A stretch of DNA of 64,000 nucleotides from contig CALODP010000023.1 of assembly GCA_942492055.1 (NCBI GenBank), forward strand, positions 310,001-374,000, in the 5' to 3' direction. The DNA is from CALODP01 sp942492055. Lineage in GTDB: Bacteria > Bacteroidota > Ignavibacteria > Ignavibacteriales > Melioribacteraceae. A model generated the notes under the pieces. The model did no database searches, had not been told where the DNA came from, and was given only the letters and a program-made list of their open reading frames with translations. Both the position numbers and the translations under genes were made by a program. How positions within the stretch are numbered: position 1 is the stretch's first letter; the number at the start of each line of letters is the position of its first letter. This document shows positions 45,452 to 53,829 of the stretch, one piece after another.

Positions 45452-46190
45452 GAGTTGTTGGAGGTTAATTGGGGAGTGTATCTGTGTTTTGAGGAATTCT
45501 CTTCGGTGGGTGAAGTAATGAGGTGGATAACCGAAGAAATGGATTCTGAGGGGCGCGAAATGAGTGCGTTGAGTAAGGAAGTCAATTTGTTGTGTCGGGA
45601 AATGGGATTGTTCTCTTGTGCGGAGCATTTGTTCAATAGAGAAATGAAAAGTGCATGTAAAGAATAGCGTTCTACTTGTCGGTAATAGCGATCTATGATT
45701 GGAGAAATGCCTTCTACAAGTCGCGCGGTGAGATGGGCAAGTAGAGATATTCGATATGGCTTTAAGTAAATGGAATGTACGAATGGCGAAATGAAGGGGG
45801 AGAGTGAAGAAATGATATGGGTGACTTGGGTAATGATATGTACGATTAAAGAAATGGTAGGGGAAGGTGTCGCGGTGAATCGGGAAGGTTGGTAAATTGA
45901 ATATTACTTTAAGTAAATACTCACTACAAGTTAAGAAATGTTCGGTACGGGTAGAGAAAAAGGAAGTACGGGTGAAGAAATATGTTAGAGTTTTAAGTAA
46001 CCACCCCGGTTTTGTGGCGCGGAGATCCTATTTGCGGAGAAATAGCATAAAACTTTAAGTAACTGGCATGTATGAATGAAGAAATTACACAAAGCTTTAA
46101 GTAACTGAGTCGGGAGGGGAAAGAAATAAGATTGTTGCCCCGAGAAATTAGTAAAGACTTTAAGGGAAATAGTTTGCAAAGGAAATAATA
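45452..46190 (+). repeat. 21-bp degenerate tandem repeat array B (~36 units)
   Basis: A 21-base periodic array. The core hexamer GAAATG or a near variant stands at 45536, 45557, 45599, 45641, 45704, 45788, 45809, 45851, 45935, 45977, 46039, 46081 and 46124. The positions between are filled in register by other recurring cores: GCGGTG (45725, 45872), GCGGAG (45620, 46019) and TAAAT/TAACT types after TTTAAG (45767, 45893, 45998, 46060, 46102). From 45452 to 46019 there is no phase slip over 28 units; small slips occur later. The strand is purine-rich. A 78-codon frame covers the first part with E-M heptads, but TAA and TAG then recur in frame. It ends about 40 bases before the strong ribosome site of the gene at 46245 and is homologous to array A. 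Confidence 0.9.
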
Positions 46191-46232
46191 TTAAACAGCA
46201 CCCTGGTGAGGGTGATTTCAAGAACAAACCGC

Positions 46233-46239
46233 AAGGAGG
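46233..46239 (+). promoter_or_regulatory. Perfect Shine-Dalgarno of the gene after array B
   Basis: AAGGAGG, five bases before ATG 46245. It decides the start against a GTG at 46206 and shows that the gene downstream of the array is set up for efficient translation. Confidence 0.85.
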
Positions 46240-46244
46240 TTATC

Positions 46245-46922
46245 ATGAGGATAACTGAAGAGAATAAGTTCTCTATGTATCGGACGGTAAAGACACATTT
46301 GGATAATAATCCGATTGTTGTTGATTCCGTGACGATATTTAGGGTAACCGCTGATTTGTATAGCGGTAAGTTGCTTGCCATAGCGGATAAGAACGGGGAG
46401 TATCTTTCCTTAACCGCGGGCAAAACTCTGCAGAAGGATGAGGCTGAAGACGTTATGATCGATGAGATTCTGACTATGGCTTCTACTTTGTCTTTGTACG
46501 GAGAGGTTAACGGGAGAGAGGATCTTAAGGCGCTCTGTTCCGTGACGGAATCGGGGTTGAAGAAGATGCGCGATTCCGATTTGCTTCAAAAGGGGAATGA
46601 TATTATGATCCGTGTTGAGGCAAATAAGGATGATTTGGATGATTACGGTATTACGGATGAGGCAATTGCCAAATCCAAAGGAGCTATTGCTCGCTTTGAG
46701 AGTGAGTTGGGTTCTAAAGAGACCAGTTTTGCCGAGAAGAAAGCGGCCAGACAGGTTTTGAAGGATCTTTTTTCGGAGGCGGATGATATTCTGTATAATC
46801 GTCTGGATAAGTGCGCCGAGATGGTAAGACAAAATTATCCTGAGTTTTATATCCAGTATCAGGCTGCTCGTGTAATTAAGGATTTAGGTATCAGACATAC
46901 GGGTGAGTCGGATGGTGAATAA
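46245..46922 (+). CDS. Conserved-type hypothetical protein encoded directly after repeat array B
   Basis: A 225-residue soluble, mostly helical acidic protein without cysteine clusters, signal peptide or membrane segment. It opens MRITEENKFSMYRTVKTHLD and has GKLLAIADKNGEYLSLTAGK, DEILTMASTLSLYG and DDILYNRLDKCAEMV. The layout (four or five long helices, a regularly spaced hydrophobic pattern) resembles a group of ~200-residue hypothetical proteins of Bacteroidota and relatives, but I cannot name a family. The start is fixed by a perfect AAGGAGG. It is preceded by the 21-bp array and closed by a strong terminator, so array and gene may be one transcription unit. Confidence 0.7.
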   Translation: MRITEENKFSMYRTVKTHLDNNPIVVDSVTIFRVTADLYSGKLLAIADKNGEYLSLTAGKTLQKDEAEDVMIDEILTMASTLSLYGEVNGREDLKALCSVTESGLKKMRDSDLLQKGNDIMIRVEANKDDLDDYGITDEAIAKSKGAIARFESELGSKETSFAEKKAARQVLKDLFSEADDILYNRLDKCAEMVRQNYPEFYIQYQAARVIKDLGIRHTGESDGE

Positions 46923-46931
46923 TCGGGTTTG

Positions 46932-46952
46932 GGCCCTTCGGGGCCTTTTTTT
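46932..46952 (+). terminator. Intrinsic terminator
   Basis: GGCCC (46932-46936), tetraloop TTCG, GGGCC (46941-46945), then seven T. It closes the gene at 46245. Confidence 0.9.
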
Positions 46953-46975
46953 ATATATTCTTATAAGGAGTGAAT

Positions 46976-47260
46976 ATGACTGATAGTGATATCAAAGAAA
47001 TTCGGAAATTAGTTGATGAAGTTATTTCCGCGCCGTCAAAACTGAAAGCCAAGCCTGCCATTAAATCCCTTATGTTTCAGTATAATCAATTAAGAAATAG
47101 TATTGATCCTTATTATGTTGGAAAATTAAGAGAAGTAATTGACTATGCAAAAAGTGCATCAGGGCGAGTAAAAGACAAATTGCATTGGATAAATTGCGTT
47201 GAACAGTCTTGGTATGTCTTTGAGAATGGGGTTAAGGAGGGGGTGAAAGAAAGTAATTGA
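46976..47260 (+). CDS. Small helical hypothetical protein
   Basis: A 94-residue charged, helical protein starting at ATG 46976 (AAGGAG five bases upstream; the GTG at 46970 is inside that site). No membrane segment or motif. It lies right after the terminator of the gene at 46245. Function unknown. Confidence 0.6.
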   Translation: MTDSDIKEIRKLVDEVISAPSKLKAKPAIKSLMFQYNQLRNSIDPYYVGKLREVIDYAKSASGRVKDKLHWINCVEQSWYVFENGVKEGVKESN

Positions 47261-47402
47261 GTATAAAAGACGAAAGATGTGTTGCCTGTTCATAATTATA
47301 TTATATAGTTGAATTAGGTAAGGAAATAGGTTAACTTAATTGTGTAATTAGTAGTGTGAATATTCGATAATCATATTTATTAAGAAAACTAAAGGTTCGT
47401 CT

Positions 47403-50400
47403 TTGTATAGTGAATCATCTCACAATAATGAAGTTGTAGAGGTAATGGTCGTTGGGCAAGAAATTAGATCCAATGAATACTTCTACAATGTAAAGTTTGA
47501 GGAAGAGTTATTCTTTGTTAAGTGTTTTTCTTGGCAATTGCTTGAGAAATATGAAACTCCAGTAAAAATACTATGTTATAAAAATAGTTACGGAACGGGA
47601 AAAAATGAATTAATACAAGTAGGTGGACAACATCTTGTTCATCCTTATTATAAAAATGGTTATGAATATCCGTTTTTAATAGATGACATTGAAATCACAC
47701 AGCCTTCCACGAATGAAGTAATGCTAATACTAAGTGGGAAAGACAACATCCAAAGTTCAATATATCATCGATTAAGCCGTTTTGATGATCTTGAAAAAGG
47801 GCAAGAAATATTATGTAAATATCTAGGAATTAGTAAAACTGGTGAATTACATATAATACCGAAAAGAAAGTTTATTCCTATTGAAGAAGTATTGGATGAT
47901 ATAAAGTTGGCAAAATCAACATTTTATAATCTTGAGAACTACTGCGATCCTAACATAAAAAAATTATTTCTTGAATATGAAAAGAAAGAGAACATTTGGA
48001 TACTTACGTATTGTAATTTTCTGCAAAAGAAAATCATTTCTTTACTTGAAAATATGGCATTTTCTGACGTTGATTTATATGTAAAATCAATACTATTGAC
48101 TGAGAAGTGGATTATACATTCTGGTTTTTTAACAACTTTCAGCACTGAAAATAGAAAGCAAGCAAAAATAAAAGCTGAATTTACAATTGAAAAATTTACT
48201 TATATTCAAGAATTTATTTACTTAGTTACCAAAATGCAGTACCACGATTTCCTAAATAAAATTATAAAAAGTAAAGAACACTTAACAAGTTTACAATTAG
48301 AAATCATTTATTTATTATTGAGATACTGCTCCAATACTATGATAGACAATTATACTTTTACAGAGACTATCCGAAGAATAGGGAAAGAAGAATATTTTTC
48401 TGATGATCTTAAGTTTAAGTATATTAGAGTAATTTCTAACCGAAAAAAGGAACTTCGAAAAAAAATATATTTAAATGCAGAAAGTAACTTGGATGTCAAT
48501 ATTGATTTCTTATATGATAAATCATTACTAAAAAGTCTCATTCCATTAACATTCTATGAATCCATAATACTTAAGGAACTAAATAGAAAAAATGAATTTA
48601 AGCATACTAGAACTTCATTTATTAAACAATGTGCATATTTAGTTGACGATTCTTCCTTAAAAAAAGAATTATTTCGCACTGCAATTGTTGTCTCCAATAA
48701 AGAATGCGAAGATATCGATAATTTACTTTTTAATTGGAATATGCCTGCGTTTAACTCAAAGACTGTTGAAATGGTTTTGTCGAGTTATAGCATCTTTTGT
48801 AAAGAGGAAAATGCAATAAAAGAAATTGTTAGCGCAAGGAAAAATACAAATAAATTACCTTGCACAATAATTGGTAAATATGAGAATGGTTTTCAGATTG
48901 AATACAAAGGAATTATTGGGATATTGTTATTTAAAGAAATAGAAAACTCTTTCAAATACAAAATATGCGACAATATTAATGTCTATGTATTAGAATATGA
49001 ATCTTTCTCGAAAGAATTTTTAGCAACTACTATTTTCGCTGCGATAAATTTCTATTCAAATACCATAAATCAATTTAACTGGAATAAATTCTGGGATTAC
49101 AATGGTCTTAAATCACATATTGCAGATCTTAGAAGGAAACAACTAGATGAAATTAATATTGGAGACACTTTTCACGGCACAGTAAAAAATATTACTGAAT
49201 ATGGTGCATTCATAACAATTGGTTTTGTTGATGCACTATTACATAAAAACGAAGTTAAATGGGGATATATTTCAAACGTAAGTGATGAATTGAAGTTATT
49301 TCAACAGGTTCAAGTTATTGTTATTGCCAAAAACGATTCACAATTAAATGTTTCTATTAAACAATTAGAAGAAGATCCTTGGGATAATATTGAGAAAATT
49401 AGCATTGGTGATATTTTGATAGCCTCTATTTGTAAGAGAACCTCTAGAGGATATATTATTGAGCTAGAAAATAAATTGTTAGCATTTCTAAATGAACAAT
49501 ATATTCATGATTTGAAATCATTACATGTTAATTCTAATAACAAATATTCAGTTCGTATTAAACAAGTTGACAAGAATAATAGAAGGATATACGTTGATAA
49601 TCCAAAATCTTATGAGAAAGAAGATTTTGAGGATTTTGATAACTCGATAGAAAACTTAGAAGAAATAGTTCATTATGAAGACGACCAATCGCTTCGCAAT
49701 ATTTCTTTTGAAAAGGCATTTATTATTGAAAATTATGCGCTTACAATTCCAGATATAGATCACAAGTTGGCGTTACTTGAATGGGTGAAATTATATACAT
49801 ATATCTATCCAACTCGTAAGAGTTATTTAGTAGAGCTCTATATAAAATTCTACCGAATACTGAGATTGTTTTATAAGAATGAGCATATATCCAATTTACA
49901 TAAATACTTTAGTCAAATCGAATATGAAGAAGTTTTTAGTAAAACATTAATAGCCTTTCCTCACGTAAAAAAAATCTTAGAAATTATCGAAATACTCGTA
50001 CTATTTGGAAATACTGAAAATAGAACAATATCTCAATTGACTGATATTATAGTTGGGTCAGAGACAGATTCATTGATGTCTAACTTATCTAAACTCGTTC
50101 TGTCTGCTAATTTAATGTACTCTATTATGAGAGAGGACAGATATTTAAGGGGTCGTCAGAAGCAAATATATAAATTTTTGGAAGATGGCTTTATTAATTT
50201 TTATTTTAATTATGATGTTTCAGATAAAGAAATATTAGAAGAGCAGAAACTTTTTGCGATGATTTCGGAAGGGGAAACTGACCTTATTGAGTTTAAGTCA
50301 ACATTGCTGTATGATGTTAAAGAACGAAAAGTAAATCGAGTCTTAGAAAGAGAAGTATTAAAAACCTTGGTAGCATTTCTTAATACAAAAGGTGGTACTC

Positions 50401-50741
50401 TCTTTATTGGGATTGAGGATAATGGAGAAGTATATGGATTAGAAAACGATTTTTGTAATGTTCCAGGTAGTTCAAAAGAGCCAAAAGATAAATTTCTTCT
50501 TTATCTAGATAGTCTAATAAATAACTCTATTGGAAAAGAATTTAATACTTTTATGGAGGTGAGGTTTAAAAAACTTCATAAAAAGGAAATATGTATAATT
50601 ACTGTCACTCAAGCAAAAAGCCCTGCTTTTTTATCTTACAAAAAAAATAATGAAGAATATTATATTCGGAATAAAGCTCAAAGTTGTAAATTATCTATGA
50701 GTGAAATGGCGAAATATTTAGAAGAGAGAATCACATCGTAG
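47403..50741 (+). CDS. Large S1 RNA-binding and Schlafen/AlbA_2-domain protein
   Basis: A 1,112-residue soluble protein. The first ~570 residues are helical and unassigned. Residues ~583-655 are a clear S1 RNA-binding domain (IGDTFHGTVKNITEYGAFIT), with a second S1-like domain at ~665-735 (IGDILIASICKRTSRGYIIEL). About 955-1,105 is an AlbA_2 (Schlafen-type) domain: EGETDLIEFKSTL, TLVAFLNTKGGTLFIGIEDNG, and near the end YYIRNKAQSCKLS. Proteins combining RNA binding with AlbA_2 occur in defence and RNA-processing contexts; here a role in stress or phage response is an inference from domains and from the accessory setting. The start is uncertain: TTG 47403 has no ribosome site, ATG 47445 has a weak one. 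Confidence 0.75.
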   Translation: MYSESSHNNEVVEVMVVGQEIRSNEYFYNVKFEEELFFVKCFSWQLLEKYETPVKILCYKNSYGTGKNELIQVGGQHLVHPYYKNGYEYPFLIDDIEITQPSTNEVMLILSGKDNIQSSIYHRLSRFDDLEKGQEILCKYLGISKTGELHIIPKRKFIPIEEVLDDIKLAKSTFYNLENYCDPNIKKLFLEYEKKENIWILTYCNFLQKKIISLLENMAFSDVDLYVKSILLTEKWIIHSGFLTTFSTENRKQAKIKAEFTIEKFTYIQEFIYLVTKMQYHDFLNKIIKSKEHLTSLQLEIIYLLLRYCSNTMIDNYTFTETIRRIGKEEYFSDDLKFKYIRVISNRKKELRKKIYLNAESNLDVNIDFLYDKSLLKSLIPLTFYESIILKELNRKNEFKHTRTSFIKQCAYLVDDSSLKKELFRTAIVVSNKECEDIDNLLFNWNMPAFNSKTVEMVLSSYSIFCKEENAIKEIVSARKNTNKLPCTIIGKYENGFQIEYKGIIGILLFKEIENSFKYKICDNINVYVLEYESFSKEFLATTIFAAINFYSNTINQFNWNKFWDYNGLKSHIADLRRKQLDEINIGDTFHGTVKNITEYGAFITIGFVDALLHKNEVKWGYISNVSDELKLFQQVQVIVIAKNDSQLNVSIKQLEEDPWDNIEKISIGDILIASICKRTSRGYIIELENKLLAFLNEQYIHDLKSLHVNSNNKYSVRIKQVDKNNRRIYVDNPKSYEKEDFEDFDNSIENLEEIVHYEDDQSLRNISFEKAFIIENYALTIPDIDHKLALLEWVKLYTYIYPTRKSYLVELYIKFYRILRLFYKNEHISNLHKYFSQIEYEEVFSKTLIAFPHVKKILEIIEILVLFGNTENRTISQLTDIIVGSETDSLMSNLSKLVLSANLMYSIMREDRYLRGRQKQIYKFLEDGFINFYFNYDVSDKEILEEQKLFAMISEGETDLIEFKSTLLYDVKERKVNRVLEREVLKTLVAFLNTKGGTLFIGIEDNGEVYGLENDFCNVPGSSKEPKDKFLLYLDSLINNSIGKEFNTFMEVRFKKLHKKEICIITVTQAKSPAFLSYKKNNEEYYIRNKAQSCKLSMSEMAKYLEERITS

Positions 50742-51047
50742 GTCTTAATAGTCATTATCAATAATTCGAAGTATGTATTTGATTACTATAAAGAGTAATC
50801 AAATTGTCAAATAGTTTTGAGTGTTGTCTTGGCAAGTTTCAATAAACAAAAAGGATACGGTACCATATACGTATAATAATTGTCGCTATTAACTCATATA
50901 TTCCATTCATGTGCTACACTCTAAGATACGTTAATATACCATTCTCAGTATGAATTAACGAAATCAGAAATTTCCACCTAAACAAATTGGAATCATTCCC
51001 TCAATCCCTGCGTTGTAAGAGATACATAATATTATTAGGAGTCAGAT
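50742..51047. other. Intergenic region with one hairpin
   Basis: No gene seen. TTTGATTACT (50778-50787) pairs perfectly with AGTAATCAAA (50794-50803), a possible weak terminator for the S1/AlbA_2 gene. The end carries the AGGAG ribosome site of msrA. Confidence 0.5.
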
Positions 51048-51587
51048 ATGGAGATGGCGACATTCGGGGCGGGGTGTTTTTGGTGTATTGAGGCTATTTT
51101 CGGGATGATAGCGGGGGTGGAGAGTGTTACTTCCGGGTATTCGGGGGGAACAGTTGAAAATCCTACTTACAATGCCGTATGCACGGGGAATACCGGGCAC
51201 GCCGAGGTTATTCAGATAAAATATGATCCGGCAAAGGTGAGTTACGAGGAGTTGTTGGAGATATTTTGGGAATCGCACGATCCTACCACTTTGAACAGAC
51301 AAGGGAATGATATCGGGACGCAATACAGATCGGTGATTTTTTATCACACGGAGAAGCAGAAGGAGCTTGCGGAGCTTTATAAAAAGAGACTGGATGAGGC
51401 AAAGGTTTTCTCCGATCCGATTGTTACCGAGATAACGGAATTGGAGGTCTTTTACCCCGCGGAGAATTATCATCAGGATTATTACGAAAATAACAGCAAC
51501 AAACCGTATTGCGGGTTGGTAATAAGGCCGAAAGTGGAGAAGATTAAGAGGGTATTCAAAGAGAAGTTGAAACAGGCAAATCAGTAA
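51048..51587 (+). CDS. msrA: Peptide methionine (S)-S-oxide reductase
   Basis: A 179-residue MsrA, which repairs oxidised methionine in proteins with electrons from thioredoxin. The catalytic motif GCFWC is at 9-13 (C10 the nucleophile). SVTSGYSGG, GHAEVIQIKYDP, FWESHDPTTLNRQGND, QYRSVIFY and AENYHQDYY follow, all characteristic. AGGAG lies 7 bases before the ATG. The gene and its neighbour at 51657 are visibly richer in GC than the region before 50.7 kb. Confidence 0.96.
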   Translation: MEMATFGAGCFWCIEAIFGMIAGVESVTSGYSGGTVENPTYNAVCTGNTGHAEVIQIKYDPAKVSYEELLEIFWESHDPTTLNRQGNDIGTQYRSVIFYHTEKQKELAELYKKRLDEAKVFSDPIVTEITELEVFYPAENYHQDYYENNSNKPYCGLVIRPKVEKIKRVFKEKLKQANQ

Positions 51588-51656
51588 ATAATTATTAAAG
51601 ATAATATTATATGCTTATATTTGTCATCTTGTTAAACTTAATGATAATAGTAGAAA

Positions 51657-53171
51657 ATGGGCAGAAGTTCTATTCGAATAGTAGCAACGACAATAATTTC
51701 ATTCATCCTCACGGTTAACAGCGTTTATTCGCAATCGGGATATGATTCCCTTGTAAATTCGGTAAGAGTGTCGGATAACCTTTCGGCGTTAAAGGAATTG
51801 GCGATAATTGACGGGATGTCGGGCAGGGACGAAGCTTTAACCCGTTGCCAAAATGGGATTGAAAGGAGCAGGAGAGAGTCGGCTGATCGTTTGGAATTCG
51901 AATTGGGCCTTGCGATTTACTATTTCAACGCGGGATTGAAGAATAAGGGGAGGGAGATTTTCGAAAAGGTTTCCGCTTCGGAGTTTATTGACGAAACGCT
52001 TCCCTTATATTATTACGCAAAGGGGCTTTTTAGCTATTCCGATGGAAACAGATTAGAGGCAATAGAGTCGTTTTTGCGTGGACGAGAGAGTAAAGGGGAA
52101 TATTACGAGAGGGGATATTGCGATCTGCGTTTGGGAAGGTTATTCTTTGAGTATCGGTTGTATACTTTATCGGCCAAATATTCGGAGAGCGCCAAGAAGA
52201 ATTTGTTTAATCTCCTTACTACCGTCGAAAAGAAAGAGTTGTTATCTCTCCTTGCCAAATCTGCTTATAAAATGAAGAAATATTCGGAAGCCTCCGATTA
52301 TCTGGTAAATCAAAAGGATGAAGAGTTATTATCCTTAAAGGCGAAAATAGAGTACGCCGACGGAGATTACGGGGAAGCTTATTCCATTATCAAATCGATA
52401 TTGCGCAGAAGAAAGATTGAGACCGATTATTCGGAATTGTTGGGTGATTTCGTAAAATACGCTTTAACCGGGAAATCGTATCAGGAAGTAACTGATGAGG
52501 TGAAGGGGCTGCTCGTAGGGAGAAGTGAGTATCAAGCGGATATTTATTTCCGGTTGGGTGATCTTTACAATATGCAGTTCAGGTCGGATTCCTCACGAAA
52601 GTATTACGATATGGCGATAGATTCCTCGAAATCGGAAACGAAGGTGAAGAGGATAAAGATATTGCTCAATTCGGCGAGATTGCACTCGACGGAGGGGGAA
52701 TACGGGAAAGAGATTGTTGATTTGATGAATGCCCTAAAGATTGCGGTAATTACGACTGAGCCGGAGTTGTTGGCGAAGTGTTACAAGGAGCTCTCGGAAG
52801 TATATTTGATAATAAATAATCGTAACAAGGCTTTTGAGTATCTGAAATCGTATGAGAAACTGAATAATGATATGCTAAAGGCAAAGCTAGCGGAGACCGT
52901 AAAGTTCGAGAATGAGCGTAATCACGCCAGAATAGAAGAGAGGGAATCGAGTTTATTCGCTAATGAGGTTCATTTGAAGAAGCGTGTAAGGGTTCTCACT
53001 AAGCAGAATGAGTATCTGCTTTACGGTCTGGCCGGTTCGGGGGCGTTGGTTTTGATTTTGTTGTTGGTTCTTCTTCGTATGAGGTTTAAGGGGAGGAGTG
53101 ATATGAGAAAGGCCAGGAAGGAGATTGAGCATTTTAAGAGGCGGGCAGGGTCTTTTTATGAGAGGTCTTAG
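51657..53171 (+). CDS. TPR-repeat membrane protein with C-terminal coiled coil
   Basis: A 504-residue protein with an N-terminal signal (IVATTIISFILTVNSVYSQ), about ten TPR-like helical pairs up to residue ~410, a charged coiled coil and one membrane helix near 455-477 (YGLAGSGALVLILLLVLL), then a short basic cytoplasmic tail. The layout matches the periplasmic TPR sensors of Bacteroidota that often continue into a kinase or a LuxR-type DNA-binding domain; no such output domain remains here, as the tail is only ~25 residues. It follows msrA by 69 bases. Confidence 0.75.
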   Translation: MGRSSIRIVATTIISFILTVNSVYSQSGYDSLVNSVRVSDNLSALKELAIIDGMSGRDEALTRCQNGIERSRRESADRLEFELGLAIYYFNAGLKNKGREIFEKVSASEFIDETLPLYYYAKGLFSYSDGNRLEAIESFLRGRESKGEYYERGYCDLRLGRLFFEYRLYTLSAKYSESAKKNLFNLLTTVEKKELLSLLAKSAYKMKKYSEASDYLVNQKDEELLSLKAKIEYADGDYGEAYSIIKSILRRRKIETDYSELLGDFVKYALTGKSYQEVTDEVKGLLVGRSEYQADIYFRLGDLYNMQFRSDSSRKYYDMAIDSSKSETKVKRIKILLNSARLHSTEGEYGKEIVDLMNALKIAVITTEPELLAKCYKELSEVYLIINNRNKAFEYLKSYEKLNNDMLKAKLAETVKFENERNHARIEERESSLFANEVHLKKRVRVLTKQNEYLLYGLAGSGALVLILLLVLLRMRFKGRSDMRKARKEIEHFKRRAGSFYERS

Positions 53172-53660
53172 GGGGGAAATGGATTAGAGCAACTCACCCC
53201 CGCCGACTTTGTCGGGGTTTGCAATAAATCCCTCTCTTGATAGAGAAGGACTTTATAGAAAGAGCTTTTTGAAATATTCCTATTTGACTAGTAGATCCGG
53301 TAATAAAAAACAAAAGAAAGCTCTAAATCATGAGAATTGGAAAGAGCAGATATGCCGATATATTATTAAATGGAAGAATGTCGTACGTTCCCCCTTCTCT
53401 TGCCTCATCCCTCAAGAGAAGGGGGGTAGGGGGATGAGTTTGGGGTGATTACTTATTGAACCAAACCTATTAGCTGCAATACTTCAGTTCTAATCGTATC
53501 CTTTTGTTTCTTTTTTCATTAATCTCAATCGCAAACATAAATTCATGGCAATTGAAATCAGCAATAGAATCAAATTATTGTCGGTGTTTTTAATACCCCC
53601 TTTTTTGCGAAGGATTGTTGTCAACTTACGCCACTTGTTTTTGTGTCTGGGCGGATCCCA
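53172..53660. other. Intergenic region with palindromic repeats
   Basis: No gene is supported. It holds the short REP-like pair CCGAC/GTCGG (53203-53215), a CCCTCTCTTGATAGAGAAGG stretch (from 53230), and a perfect 13-bp hairpin CCCCCTTCTCTTG (53390-53402) with CAAGAGAAGGGGG (53413-53425). These are dispersed intergenic palindromes. Confidence 0.6.
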
Positions 53661-53790
53661 AATATAATATGTCGCTCCCCGACCCTGTCGGGATCTACGA
53701 CCTATGGAGCTCAAATATCTTCTTTGAATCCGTTATCTACCGAGATACCGCACTTCGACATGCTCAGTGACCAACACCTATGGCGCCGGA
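53661..53790 (-). repeat. Solo copy of the transposase-associated repeat
   Basis: Read on the minus strand this matches the right part of the 38474-38727 repeat: CCGGCGCCATAGGTG, GGTATCTCGGTAGATAACGG, ATTTGAGCTCCATAGGTCGT, the REP palindrome CCCGACAGGGTCGGG (complement of 53678-53692) and AGCGACATATTATAT. There is no transposase gene next to it, so it is a dispersed REP copy, probably moved by the RAYT at 37878 or a relative. Confidence 0.85.
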
Positions 53791-53829
53791 TTGACATCAT
53801 TACTTTGAAGAGAGGGACTTTTGGATTGG

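Noticed and set aside
45452..46190. CRISPR array
   Set aside because: The period is 21 bases with only a six-base core conserved; there are no ~30-base identical repeats with unique spacers and no cas genes.
53209..53448. 79-codon frame between the TPR gene and the solo repeat
   Set aside because: It spans several dispersed palindromes and shows no recognisable protein features.
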